This document shows positions 16,773 to 24,772 of a stretch of DNA of 64,000 nt, one piece after another. A program made the translations under genes and the position numbers. Numbering within the stretch: position 1 is the first letter of the stretch; each line of letters starts with the position of its first letter. Source of the DNA: JAJFJD01 sp965228425 (GTDB lineage: Bacteria > Pseudomonadota > Alphaproteobacteria > UBA8366); the NCBI GenBank assembly GCA_965228425.1, contig OZ245815.1, positions 3,720,001-3,784,000 on the forward strand, read 5' to 3'. The notes under the pieces were generated by a model, which made no database searches, was not told where the DNA came from, and saw only the letters and a list, made by a program, of their open reading frames with translations.

Positions 16773-17138
16773 TCAGGTTGAACCCACCGGCATATGATGC
16801 GCAGCACCCTCGACAATTTTACCGTCCCCGCGGACGCGGAGGTATTCGCACACCTCGGCGCTGCGATCGTTCCGGTACTGGATGACGACGCTGTCGGGCC
16901 CGACGAAAACGCCCTTGAGTTCGAAATGCAAATTCGGGTGGTTCGGCAGCGCTTCGCCCCAATAGCCGCGTAACGCGTCCTTGCCGCGCAGCCGCCCGGT
17001 CTCGGAAAGCCCCATCGCCCGGATATAGGGCGATGCCATCGACGCGTCCTCGGTATAGAGCGCAAGCACCCGCTCCAGATCACGCGCGTTCCACGCGGCG
17101 ACCCATTCCTGGGCCAAGGTGCTGAGATGGGTGTCCAT
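16773..17138 (-). CDS. SnoaL/NTF2-like fold protein
   Basis: A 121-residue protein with the NTF2-like alpha+beta barrel pattern. EWVAAWNARDLERVLALYTEDASMASP (about 11-37) is a classic N-terminal helix and strand motif of SnoaL-like polyketide cyclases and ketosteroid isomerases, and later strands alternate polar and hydrophobic residues. Such proteins bind small hydrophobic ligands and may catalyse isomerisation, dehydration or ring closure. The catalytic residues are not conserved enough to say which. A perfect palindrome (17160-17174) lies 21 bp before the start codon and may be a repressor site. Confidence 0.85.
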   Translation of the reverse strand: MDTHLSTLAQEWVAAWNARDLERVLALYTEDASMASPYIRAMGLSETGRLRGKDALRGYWGEALPNHPNLHFELKGVFVGPDSVVIQYRNDRSAEVCEYLRVRGDGKIVEGAAHHMPVGST

Positions 17139-17159
17139 GATCGATGTCCTGTTATATAG

Positions 17160-17174
17160 GTCAGTATTACTGAC
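17160..17174. promoter_or_regulatory. Perfect palindrome GTCAGTA-T-TACTGAC, likely operator
   Basis: A 15-bp perfect inverted repeat with a single central T lies 21 bp upstream of the SnoaL-like ATG at 17138, in AT-rich sequence where a promoter is expected. The 7-bp half-sites are typical of dimeric winged-helix repressors (HxlR, MarR and TetR classes use such symmetry). No matching regulator gene lies next to it. Confidence 0.5.
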
Positions 17175-17220
17175 TCATAATGAACAGGATGATTGCTGAA
17201 GTCAATTGCCTCCTCCCGGC

Positions 17221-17287
17221 GTCACTCCCGTGAAAGCGGGAGTCCAGCCGGCGCCAGAGCATGGATTCCCGCTTTCGCGGGAATGAC
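17221..17287. repeat. REP-like inverted repeat with GCGAAAGC-type core
   Basis: Two 26-bp arms, 17221-17246 and 17262-17287, are inverted copies matching at 23 of 26 positions and separated by 15 bp. Each arm itself contains a palindromic core of the type CCCG(C/T)GAAAGCGGG flanked by GTCA/TCCA. This is the layout of REP/BIME-like elements scattered between genes in many proteobacteria. It lies downstream of the HCCA-isomerase-like gene and upstream of the SnoaL-like gene. Confidence 0.85.
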
Positions 17288-17319
17288 GAAACGGCGAGTC
17301 CTTAAGCCGCCCCCGCTCC

Positions 17320-17922
17320 CTACTTCCGGTCGATCGCCGCCTGCATGACTTCCAGCCGGTCGTTGCCGAAATACATGTCGTCGCGATCGAGGAAGAAGGT
17401 CGGCGAACCGAAGCCGCCGCGGGCGATCAGGTCGTCGGTCGTCTCGAACAGCTTCCGCTTGATCGCGTCGTCGCCGATCTTCGCAAAGAAGGCGTCCGCG
17501 TCCATGCCGACCGAGGTCACGATCTCGCGCAGCACGTCTTCCTGCGAAATGTCCTTGTCGTCGACCCAATAGGCCTTGAAGCAGGCGCCGGAGTATGCCG
17601 AGACCGTGCCCTCGTCGATGGCGACGAAGGCGCCGCGCAACGCCTTGACGCTGTTCACCGGGAAGACGCTCGGCTTGATCATCTCGATGCCCTGATAGCG
17701 CGCCCAGTCCTCCATGTCCTTGCGGTAATAGTTGTCCTTCGGCGGCACCGGGTTCTCGCGCCGCTGATAGACGCTCGGGTTCACCTTGTTGAACACCCCG
17801 CCGACCAGGAACGGCTTCCACACCAGCTCCGCTTTGTTGCGGGCGCAGAAATCCTCGATTCGGTCATAGGCGAAATAGGTCCAGGGGCTGGAAACATCAT
17901 AAAAGAACTCGATGGTGGTCAT
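17320..17922 (-). CDS. 2-hydroxychromene-2-carboxylate isomerase-like (DsbA/kappa-GST fold)
   Basis: A 200-residue DsbA-family thioredoxin-fold protein with an inserted helical domain. The N-terminus IEFFYDVSSPWTYFAYDRIEDF has Ser at the position of the DsbA active-site Cys, as in HCCA isomerases and kappa-class GSTs, which use a glutathione thiol instead of a protein cysteine pair. GFGSPTFFLDRDDMYFGNDRLE near 170-192 holds the cis-proline loop and the family's C-terminal FGNDRL motif. The natural substrate is a guess: in naphthalene degraders this enzyme isomerises a chromene carboxylate. The ATG at 17922 is the first of a divergent pair with a CoA-transferase. Confidence 0.88.
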   Translation of the reverse strand: MTTIEFFYDVSSPWTYFAYDRIEDFCARNKAELVWKPFLVGGVFNKVNPSVYQRRENPVPPKDNYYRKDMEDWARYQGIEMIKPSVFPVNSVKALRGAFVAIDEGTVSAYSGACFKAYWVDDKDISQEDVLREIVTSVGMDADAFFAKIGDDAIKRKLFETTDDLIARGGFGSPTFFLDRDDMYFGNDRLEVMQAAIDRK

Positions 17923-18155
17923 AGGGCATCGGCTTTCTTGGTGTGGCGTTGATTAGGATTGTCCTCAGTGTAGCAGCGTGCCCGACCTGATGCAGCCGTA
18001 TGTAGATTTGTCCGCCCGCGCCCTTCTGCCTATCCTGCGCCGATGACGTTTCACGCCACACGCCCCCGCTGCCGCGGCGGTTCTTTCGGAAAGGTTACGC
18101 CCGTGCATCCCTGCATCGCCACACAACCCCATCGACGCTCGGCCCGAGGCCACTG

Positions 18156-19340
18156 ATGGGCGCGCTCGACGGCATTCGTGTGCTCGATGTCAGCCAGGTG
18201 CTGGCGGGGCCGTTTTGCGGGCAACTTATGGCGGATAACGGGGCCGAGGTGATCCGGGTCGAATCGCTGGACGGCGATCTTTGCCGCCGCTTCCCGCCCG
18301 ACCGGGGCGGTCAGAGCACGGCTTTCCTGGCGGTCAACCGGGGCAAGCGCGGGCTCGCGCTAAACCTGAAGACCGAGGAAGGCCGGGATGTGTTGCACCG
18401 GCTCGCCGCGCGCGCGGACATCATGATCCAGAGCTTCCTGCCGGACCGCGCCAAGCAACTCGGCCTCGACTACGACACGATCCACGGCCTTAACGGCGAC
18501 CTGATCCACGTCACGATTTCCGGCTACGGCCCGACCGGGCCGCTGCGGGACAAGGCGGGCCTCGACATGATGGTCTCGGCCTATACCGGCATCATGGGCA
18601 TCACCGGCGATCCCGACGGGTCGCCCGCGCGGCCCGGCACGCCCGCCATCGACATGGGCACCGGCATGATCGCCTATGGCGCCGCGATGACCGCCCTGGT
18701 CGCGCGCGGCAACGGCCAAGGCGGACAGGCGGTGAACGTCTCGCTGATGCAGACGGCGCTGAACCTGCTGGCCTTCAACGCGACCCACTGGCTCGTCGAA
18801 GGACAGGTGCCGGTGCGCGAGGGGTCGGGCTTCCTGAAGCTCGCGCCCTATGAAGCCTTCGACGCGGCGGACGGGCCGATCATCGTCGGCGCGGCCAACG
18901 AGCTTGGCTGGCAGCGCGTCTGCACAGCACTCAACCGGAAGGACCTGCTGGACGATCCGCGCTTCGCCAGCAATGCCGAACGGGTCGCCAACCGCCCCGC
19001 GCTAAAATCCGAGATTCAAGCTGCCTTGAAGACGGCGACCGTCGCCGACTGGATCGAACGTTTCGACGCCGCCGGCGCCGTCGCCGCGCCGATCCACTCG
19101 ATGGATCAGGTCTTCGCACAGGAACAGGTCAAGGCGACCGGCATGATCGTGGAGGCGAAGGACCGCGACGGCAGTTCGGTCAGATTGGTCGGCCCGCCTT
19201 TCAAACTCAGCGAAACGCCGCCGGAGCCGGGCGACGCGCCGCCCCATCTTGGGGAACACAGCGAAACGGTGTTACGGGACGACCTCGGCATGTCCGACGC
19301 AGAAATCGACGCGCTGCGCGAGGCCGGCGCCATCGCCTAA
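18156..19340 (+). CDS. CaiB/BaiF-family CoA-transferase (class III)
   Basis: A 394-residue family III CoA-transferase. It shows LDGIRVLDVSQVLAGPFCG at the N-terminus, NGAEVIRVE at 28-36, and Asp166 in AIDMGTG at the catalytic Asp position. It is closer to the copy at 4381 than to that at 13253. The 3' end overlaps the convergent Fpg/Nei gene by 4 bp, so the two transcripts read into each other with no terminator between. It stands alone on the plus strand, 233 bp from the divergent HCCA-isomerase-like gene; co-regulation of the two is possible. Confidence 0.92.
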   Translation: MGALDGIRVLDVSQVLAGPFCGQLMADNGAEVIRVESLDGDLCRRFPPDRGGQSTAFLAVNRGKRGLALNLKTEEGRDVLHRLAARADIMIQSFLPDRAKQLGLDYDTIHGLNGDLIHVTISGYGPTGPLRDKAGLDMMVSAYTGIMGITGDPDGSPARPGTPAIDMGTGMIAYGAAMTALVARGNGQGGQAVNVSLMQTALNLLAFNATHWLVEGQVPVREGSGFLKLAPYEAFDAADGPIIVGAANELGWQRVCTALNRKDLLDDPRFASNAERVANRPALKSEIQAALKTATVADWIERFDAAGAVAAPIHSMDQVFAQEQVKATGMIVEAKDRDGSSVRLVGPPFKLSETPPEPGDAPPHLGEHSETVLRDDLGMSDAEIDALREAGAIA

Positions 19341-20227
19341 TTTCCTTCCAACTCCTCCAACGTCTTAGGCCAGTCGCCCTTGAGCAGGCGGGAGAGCGCC
19401 CGGTCGGCGAGCAGTTTGCCGCCGGTCTGGCAAGCAGCGCAGTAGTTCGTCTCGTTGCTGGCGTAGCGGATGCGCTGCACCGGGGCGTCGCAGACCGGAC
19501 ACGGCTTGCCGTAGCGGCCGTGCACCGCCATGCCGTCGCGGAAGGCGGTGACCTTCTTCGGGAAGCCGTCGCCGGTCTCCGCCCGCAGCCGGTCGACCCA
19601 GAGCGTCAGCGTGTCGCGCACCGCAGCGAACAGGCGGTCGACCTGCGCATCGGTCAGCTTCTGCGTGCGCGTGATCGGCGACAGCTTCGCCGCATGCAGG
19701 ATTTCGTCGGAATAGGCGTTACCGATCCCGCTGAACAGTTTCGGATCGGTGAGCGCGCGCTTGACCGTGTGGTTGTTCCGCCGCAACGCGTCGCGAAAGG
19801 CCGGCAGATCGATGTCCAACGGTTCCAGTCCACCGGGATTCAGCGCGGCGAGACCCGATGCGCCCTCGACCACATGCAGCGACGCGCGTTTCTTGGATCC
19901 GGCCTCGGTCAGGACGAGGCTACCGTCGGCGAAATCGAACGCCGCCAGATCGCGCTTGCCCGCCAATTTCGCATCCGGGTCTTTCCAGTGCAGCCGTCCG
20001 GCGATCATGAGATGCAGCACCAGCCAGAGATCGCCCTCCAACCCGATGGCGATGCGTTTCCCGATACGCCGGAACCCAGTCACGCGCCGGCCATGCGCGG
20101 CGGTCAACGGCGGTTGGACCGTTCGCAGCAGGAAAGGACTGCGGCAGCGCACCGCCAACAGGTCGGCGCCGCCGATGTGACGGTCCAGCGCGTCGAGATA
20201 GAGTTCCACGTCCGGCAGTTCGGGCAT
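19337..20227 (-). CDS. Fpg/Nei-family DNA glycosylase
   Basis: A 296-residue DNA base-excision glycosylase/AP lyase. The N-terminus MPELPDVELY provides the catalytic Pro2 and Glu3; Lys57 in RRIGKRI matches the conserved beta-hairpin lysine; and the C-terminus carries a zinc finger with CPVC and CAAC pairs. The helix-two-turn-helix lies around FSGIGNAYSDEILH. Such enzymes remove oxidised purines or pyrimidines (8-oxoG, FapyG and oxidised pyrimidines). MutM and Nei cannot be separated securely here. It ends the six-gene minus-strand unit that begins with the methyltransferase, 18 bp after the cupin stop. Confidence 0.93.
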   Translation of the reverse strand: MPELPDVELYLDALDRHIGGADLLAVRCRSPFLLRTVQPPLTAAHGRRVTGFRRIGKRIAIGLEGDLWLVLHLMIAGRLHWKDPDAKLAGKRDLAAFDFADGSLVLTEAGSKKRASLHVVEGASGLAALNPGGLEPLDIDLPAFRDALRRNNHTVKRALTDPKLFSGIGNAYSDEILHAAKLSPITRTQKLTDAQVDRLFAAVRDTLTLWVDRLRAETGDGFPKKVTAFRDGMAVHGRYGKPCPVCDAPVQRIRYASNETNYCAACQTGGKLLADRALSRLLKGDWPKTLEELEGN

Positions 20228-20245
20228 CGGACCCTGCCTACACGG

Positions 20246-20908
20246 TTACAACTCGATGAATTCGTCCACGTAGCCTTGGTATTGCTGCGTCTTCGGCTTG
20301 TCCTTGTCCTCGTCCAGGACATAGCGGATCGAGCTTTGTCCCTTCAACGCGCGCGGCAGGATCATGCAACGGATAAACCGCGTCGGCTCCTCCGCGTCGG
20401 CCTGCGCAAAGACCGGATCGGGGCCGGCCTCGAACCACGCCTCGCCCGGCGAAAAGGGCGTCGAATGCCCCTCCGCATCGATGCGGATCTTGCCGTGCAG
20501 GAGGCAGCGAATGCCCGGCCCCTGGTGCACATGGGTGTAGGCGCAACCGCCCGGCGGGAAGGAGACGGAATCGCAGCGCATCAACCACTGTTTTCCGTCG
20601 CCGGGATCGAGCGTATCGATCGCGGCGCTCAATTTGTGGGCCGTTTCCACGCCCGGACCGTTTGCCGAAATCGCTTCGGAGTCCGCATCCACCAACTCCC
20701 AGCGCCAAAGCGTCGCCCCGGCCTCGCCCGCCCGCATCACGGTGGCATCGGGTCCGGTCAGAACAGCCTGATCTTCGTAAAGGTCATGGTCGCCGGTCAA
20801 GGCGCTGCCGTGAACCACGTAGACGATCCGGTTCCTCGGCGCGAGCGGCGTTTCCAGTCCGGCATTCGGCTTGAGCGTATCCTCGTATTGCCGGAGTTCC
20901 AGGCTCAT
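20246..20908 (-). CDS. Cupin-domain protein
   Basis: A 220-residue protein with one clear cupin barrel in the C-terminal half. CAYTHVHQGPGIRCLLHGKI (about 118-137) provides cupin motif 1 histidines (HVHxGPG) for a metal, and FSPGEAWFEAG gives motif 2. The N-terminal half (TLKPNAGLETPLAPRN, later VTGDHDLYEDQ) looks like a degenerate second cupin. The ATG overlaps the stop of the upstream bicupin gene (ATGA), so translation is coupled. Function is unknown; a metal-dependent dioxygenase, isomerase or sensor is possible. Confidence 0.82.
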   Translation of the reverse strand: MSLELRQYEDTLKPNAGLETPLAPRNRIVYVVHGSALTGDHDLYEDQAVLTGPDATVMRAGEAGATLWRWELVDADSEAISANGPGVETAHKLSAAIDTLDPGDGKQWLMRCDSVSFPPGGCAYTHVHQGPGIRCLLHGKIRIDAEGHSTPFSPGEAWFEAGPDPVFAQADAEEPTRFIRCMILPRALKGQSSIRYVLDEDKDKPKTQQYQGYVDEFIEL

Positions 20909-21702
20909 GCGAGCTCCTCCGTGCCGAATTCGGCCGGGCTGGTGATTTCGAGAATCTGGCAGTCGTCGGAGCGACGCAGCAGGTCATGCGGAATGCCCGG
21001 CGCCTGGTTCACGCAGTCGCCGGCCTCCAACTCGACCACCCCATGCGGTCCGTAGTCGAAGGCGCAGGTGCCCGACACCACGAACACCATCTGAAAGTCG
21101 AGGTCGTGGCGGTGCAGGCCGGTCGGTCCCGGCATCGGTTCGCGGCACCGGCTGACATGCGCGTTGACCCGCCCGCCGGTGGCCGCCGCGATACCCAGGT
21201 CGCGCGCTTCCAGCCACGGCCGCAACGGATGGCTGGTGAAGGGCGTGTCCGCGAGCTGCGACACGCTGTAGCGTGAGATGATGCCGGTCGACGGGTCCGG
21301 TTCGACATAATCCTCAAGGCCGGTTTCCTCGGTCGGGAAGTCGCCCGGCGACACAACCTCGAGCACCATGCAGTCGGCGGTCCGGTCGGTCTGCTGATGG
21401 ACGATGCCCGACGGCTGGTGGATGCAATCGCCCGGCCCGACCACGACTTCGCCGAATTGGCCGTATTCGAAGGTCGCCTGCCCCTGCAGCACGAAGACGA
21501 TCTGCACGTCGAGGTCGTGACGGTGCAACCCGGTGCCGCCCGGCATCGCCTGCAGCGAATGGCTGATGCTGGCGCGCCAACGGCCGCCCGTGGCTTTCTT
21601 GATCCCGAGGTCGCGGTATTCCAGGAAGGACCGAAGGCCGCCGGATTCGAATTGGGCATCCCGCGCCCGGCTCACGCTGAATTCATTCACCAGATTTCCC
21701 AT
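20905..21702 (-). CDS. Bicupin protein (two tandem cupin domains)
   Basis: A 265-residue protein made of two similar cupin repeats. Both halves carry the same signature: GLHRHDLDVQIVFVLQG in the first and GLHRHDLDFQMVFVVSG in the second, each followed by a Gly-rich turn, a GPGDC/EAGDC motif and a late metal His. Each repeat can bind one metal, probably Fe, Mn or Ni. Bicupins include oxalate decarboxylase and gentisate and quercetin dioxygenases, but none fits clearly. I chose the ATG at 21702 because the first cupin begins soon after. It overlaps the next cupin gene by 4 bp, so the pair may act on related substrates. Confidence 0.85.
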   Translation of the reverse strand: MGNLVNEFSVSRARDAQFESGGLRSFLEYRDLGIKKATGGRWRASISHSLQAMPGGTGLHRHDLDVQIVFVLQGQATFEYGQFGEVVVGPGDCIHQPSGIVHQQTDRTADCMVLEVVSPGDFPTEETGLEDYVEPDPSTGIISRYSVSQLADTPFTSHPLRPWLEARDLGIAAATGGRVNAHVSRCREPMPGPTGLHRHDLDFQMVFVVSGTCAFDYGPHGVVELEAGDCVNQAPGIPHDLLRRSDDCQILEITSPAEFGTEELA

Positions 21703-21733
21703 GACGCGGCGATCCCTTTCCCGTTGCGGTTTC

Positions 21734-22327
21734 CTATTCGTTGTCGGTGCGCGCCCTTCGGCCAAGATACCCGCCGTGATGACGCAGGCCGTAATCGTGC
21801 TTGGTAACACCCTTCCGCTCCATCAGGACCAGCGTCAGCGCGTCGCCGATGGCGTGCATCACCACCGTGCTGGCCGACGGGGTAAGCCCGAGCGGACAGG
21901 GCTCCACGATCTCGCCCATATCCAGCACGATATCGCTTAAGTCGCGTAAATCCGAATCCGCATGCGACGTGATGCCGATAATGGTGCCGGCGCTGAGGTG
22001 GCGGCTGAACTCCAGCAGTTCCATGACCTCGCGCGTCTTGCCGCTCGTCGAATAAGCGATGATGCAGTCGCCTTCGGCGATCAGGCCGAGATCGCCATGC
22101 GCCGCCTCGCCCGGGTGGACGAAGACCGCCGGTGTGCCCGTCGAACACATTGTGGTGGCAAACTTGCGCGCAACCAGCCCCGCCTTGCCCATGCCGGTCG
22201 CGACGACCTTTCCCGTACAATCGTATAGCGCATCGATCGCACGCTCGAAGGACTCATCCACGGTGATCGACGAAATGGCGGCGGCTTCCGCGGCGAGAAT
22301 TTGCCGCACGCGCTCCTGGGTATTCAT
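21734..22327 (-). CDS. SIS-domain sugar isomerase (KdsD/GutQ-like, without CBS domains)
   Basis: A 197-residue single SIS-domain protein. It has GKVVATGMGKAGLVARKFATTMCSTGTP (about 38-65) and HADSDL, EPCPLGLTPSASTV (about 146-160), which match arabinose-5-phosphate isomerases; the C-terminal YGLRHHGGYLGRRA aligns with the SHPGGALGR motif of KdsD. KdsD is about 320 residues with two CBS domains that are missing here, so this is a short, unregulated type. The reaction is probably aldose-ketose isomerisation of a phosphosugar. The 102-bp gap to the upstream nitronate monooxygenase gene is the largest in the operon. Confidence 0.88.
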   Translation of the reverse strand: MNTQERVRQILAAEAAAISSITVDESFERAIDALYDCTGKVVATGMGKAGLVARKFATTMCSTGTPAVFVHPGEAAHGDLGLIAEGDCIIAYSTSGKTREVMELLEFSRHLSAGTIIGITSHADSDLRDLSDIVLDMGEIVEPCPLGLTPSASTVVMHAIGDALTLVLMERKGVTKHDYGLRHHGGYLGRRARTDNE

Positions 22328-22429
22328 GGTGATCGACTGTCCGTTCTCGTTGAAAGATGGCGGGGCAAGCATCGGCGCACGCCAAGCCGCCTGCGGGTGT
22401 TTACCGCTTGAACCGTATCGCGACAACCG

Positions 22430-23410
22430 TCAATTCCCGGCCCCCTCCCGCAACGCCGCCGCCATGGCGGCGCTTTCCGCGACCAGCGTCTCGATGATGT
22501 CGGCGACCGGGCGGACGTCGTGGATCAGCCCGGCGGCCTGTCCCGCCGCGGTCTGGCGGCGATCCTCGTCGCGTTCGGGATGCCGCCCCGCCCGCGCTTT
22601 CTTTCGCAGGTCGGACAACACGGCCTTATCCGCGCCCTCGCGCCGCGCCGCCTCGTAAGCCGCGAGTTCCGGGGTGGCGATACAGCGCACCGGCGCGCCG
22701 GTCATCGCCTTGGTCACGACCGTGTCGGTTTCCGCCATCTGGACAAGTTGCTCGACGCCCCAAGCGTTCAACCCGCTTTCCGCCGAGGCCATGAACAGAG
22801 TGCCGATCTGCACGCCGACCGCCCCCAGTGCAAAAGCGGCCAGCACGCCGCGCGCGTCGCCGATCCCGCCCGCCGCCAGAACCGGCACGTCCACCGCGTC
22901 GACAACCTGCGGCACCAGCGGCAACGTCGCGACGGTCCCGACATGCCCGCCCGCCTCGCAGCCCGACGCGATGATGGCGTCGACGCCTTCTTCCACCATG
23001 CGCACGGCATGCCCGACCGTCGGCACGACGGAGAGCACCGTAATGCCCGCGTCCTTCAACATCCGCACCGCGTCCTCGCCCGGATCGGCCCGGCCGGTCG
23101 TGACGATCGGCACCTCCATCTCGATGCAGATCTTGGCCCGTGTCTCGGTAAAGCCGCGGCCCATCGGCAGGATATTGACGGCGAAGGGTTTGTCCGTCCG
23201 TTGGCCGGTCTCGGCAATATCCGTGCGGAGGTTCTCCTCGGTGCCGCCAAAGGTCGGCAGGATGCCCAAGCCTCCCGCGTTGCTGACCGCCGAGACGAGA
23301 TCGACACTGCCGCCGCCCTGCATCGCGCCCTGAAGGATGGGATGGCGAATGCCCAGCATGTCGCACACCACCGTATGAATCGCGGACGGAGGCTGGGCCG
23401 GATCGCTCAT
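22430..23410 (-). CDS. Nitronate monooxygenase family protein
   Basis: A 326-residue FMN-dependent TIM-barrel protein of the 2-nitropropane dioxygenase type. The N-terminal RHPILQGAMQGGG binds the flavin phosphate, GGIGDARG (about 185-192) is the FMN-binding loop, and His156 in GCEAGGHVG is at the position of the catalytic His. The family oxidises nitronates such as propionate-3-nitronate, protecting against toxic nitro acids; some members are enoyl-reductase-like with no such activity. The start overlaps the end of the methyltransferase gene by 4 bp, so the two are translationally coupled. Confidence 0.9.
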   Translation of the reverse strand: MSDPAQPPSAIHTVVCDMLGIRHPILQGAMQGGGSVDLVSAVSNAGGLGILPTFGGTEENLRTDIAETGQRTDKPFAVNILPMGRGFTETRAKICIEMEVPIVTTGRADPGEDAVRMLKDAGITVLSVVPTVGHAVRMVEEGVDAIIASGCEAGGHVGTVATLPLVPQVVDAVDVPVLAAGGIGDARGVLAAFALGAVGVQIGTLFMASAESGLNAWGVEQLVQMAETDTVVTKAMTGAPVRCIATPELAAYEAARREGADKAVLSDLRKKARAGRHPERDEDRRQTAAGQAAGLIHDVRPVADIIETLVAESAAMAAALREGAGN

Positions 23411-24411
23411 GGGGCCTTGAATCCGGTGATACGCGTCAGCACGCCTTCGACGAAGGGCTGTACCGCAACACCCCTAAATCCGGCGGCTTCGAAATACCCG
23501 ACACAATCCGCCTCGGAATGCGCCATGCCGGTCGTTTCCGACAACGCCTGTCCGAGACCCCAAAATGCTGCGCTGATCGGACCGCGCCGGTCGTCGTTCA
23601 GCGTTTCGCCGATCAAATGCATTTCGCCGCCCGGCAGCAACGCGTCATACGCTTTGGCAATGACTTTCTGGATCGTCTCGGGACCGTACATCGGCAAGTT
23701 GCTGGCCATCACGACGACATCGGCGTCCTTCGGAAACGGGTCGGCGGTGAAGTCGCCGGCGACCGCCTCGACCCTATCGGAAACCCCGTTCTCGGCAATG
23801 AACTCCCGCGCTACCTCGGCAACCGGCGGCAAGTCGAACACGACGGCGCGCAGGTCGGGCCAGGTATCGGCGGCAACGATGCAGTAAGCGCCGGAGCCAC
23901 CGCCCAGATCCAACAGCTTCGTGCGCCCGGACAGATCGACCTGCCGCGCGAAGCGCCGCGCCGCGCCCATGCCGATACTATAGGTCGCCTCGTGATAGGC
24001 GCGCGCTTGCTCCACCGAATATCCCGCAATGTCGGGAAGCAGCTTTAACGCCTGCGCCCGCAGGTGATCGGTCAACCGCCCCCATTCGTTCCAGGCAGGC
24101 TTGGTGAACAGCATCCAATCGCCCGCATAGCGATGGCTTCCCTTCACGAGAAACCGGTCGACATCCGGCGCATTCGCGAAGCCGTCACCCTGGATTTCAA
24201 CGAGGTCCAGCGCGATGCACATGGTCACCAGCCTTTCCGCGTTGACCGGGTGAATTTCCAGCGCTTCGGCGATCTGAGGGATTGTGCCCGACCCCTCGCT
24301 GATCGCGGTGAACAACCCCAGTTCGACTGCCGACATCAGCGCGGCGGACTGACCGTAGGCCTGCGCATACGCTTGCAAGCGCGTGGTATCGAGTTTCTTT
24401 TCTTCTGTCAT
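23407..24411 (-). CDS. SAM-dependent O-methyltransferase (plant-type/acetylserotonin family)
   Basis: A 334-residue methyltransferase with the two-domain layout of small-molecule O-methyltransferases: an N-terminal dimerisation and winged-helix domain (1-110, including QSAALMSAVELGLFTAI) and a C-terminal Rossmann fold with LLDLGGGSGAY (about 166-176) for SAM. The segment VVMASNLPMYGPE would sit over the active site. It probably methylates a hydroxy or thiol group on a small secondary metabolite or detoxifies one. It is the first gene of the minus-strand unit that ends with Fpg/Nei; no upstream gene lies in the same direction within 360 bp. Confidence 0.87.
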   Translation of the reverse strand: MTEEKKLDTTRLQAYAQAYGQSAALMSAVELGLFTAISEGSGTIPQIAEALEIHPVNAERLVTMCIALDLVEIQGDGFANAPDVDRFLVKGSHRYAGDWMLFTKPAWNEWGRLTDHLRAQALKLLPDIAGYSVEQARAYHEATYSIGMGAARRFARQVDLSGRTKLLDLGGGSGAYCIVAADTWPDLRAVVFDLPPVAEVAREFIAENGVSDRVEAVAGDFTADPFPKDADVVVMASNLPMYGPETIQKVIAKAYDALLPGGEMHLIGETLNDDRRGPISAAFWGLGQALSETTGMAHSEADCVGYFEAAGFRGVAVQPFVEGVLTRITGFKAP

Positions 24412-24772
24412 GCGACCAACGCTACCATAGCGCCGACGGTACGCCAGCAGCTTCCACTGCCGCGCGGCTCGCGCGTGATCAGCGCGCCCCGATTCGCGAA
24501 TCCCACCGGGAACGCCTGTAACGGCAGCCCGATTTCCACCTTAAGCAAATATAAATGGCATTACCCTTAGATACTTCTATCACTGCGTGATTTTCAAATA
24601 TCGCAGTCTGGATATGAGCGTTAGCGACCCGGCTGAAGAAAATCAGGCCCAATAATTTTGATGGGTCAATTTTTGTAGGCGGCAGCAGGTTTCACAGGAA
24701 ACGCAAAAATTTCCGAACCGGCGAAAAAGGCCCGGCACGACGAACTCTGGATTGGCAATTCGGATCGCATTG
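24412..24772. other. Intergenic region of 361 bp between divergent methyltransferase and histidine kinase genes
   Basis: The region is AT-rich compared with its surroundings and must hold both promoters. A 6-bp inverted repeat (ACTGCG at 24582-24587 and CGCAGT at 24602-24607, 14 bp apart) is the only symmetry I noticed. No gene is visible. Confidence 0.4.

Noticed and set aside
19520..21055. A 511-codon open frame on the plus strand
   Set aside because: It is antisense to the Fpg/Nei and cupin genes, which have clear motifs, and its own translation is Arg/His-rich without motifs.
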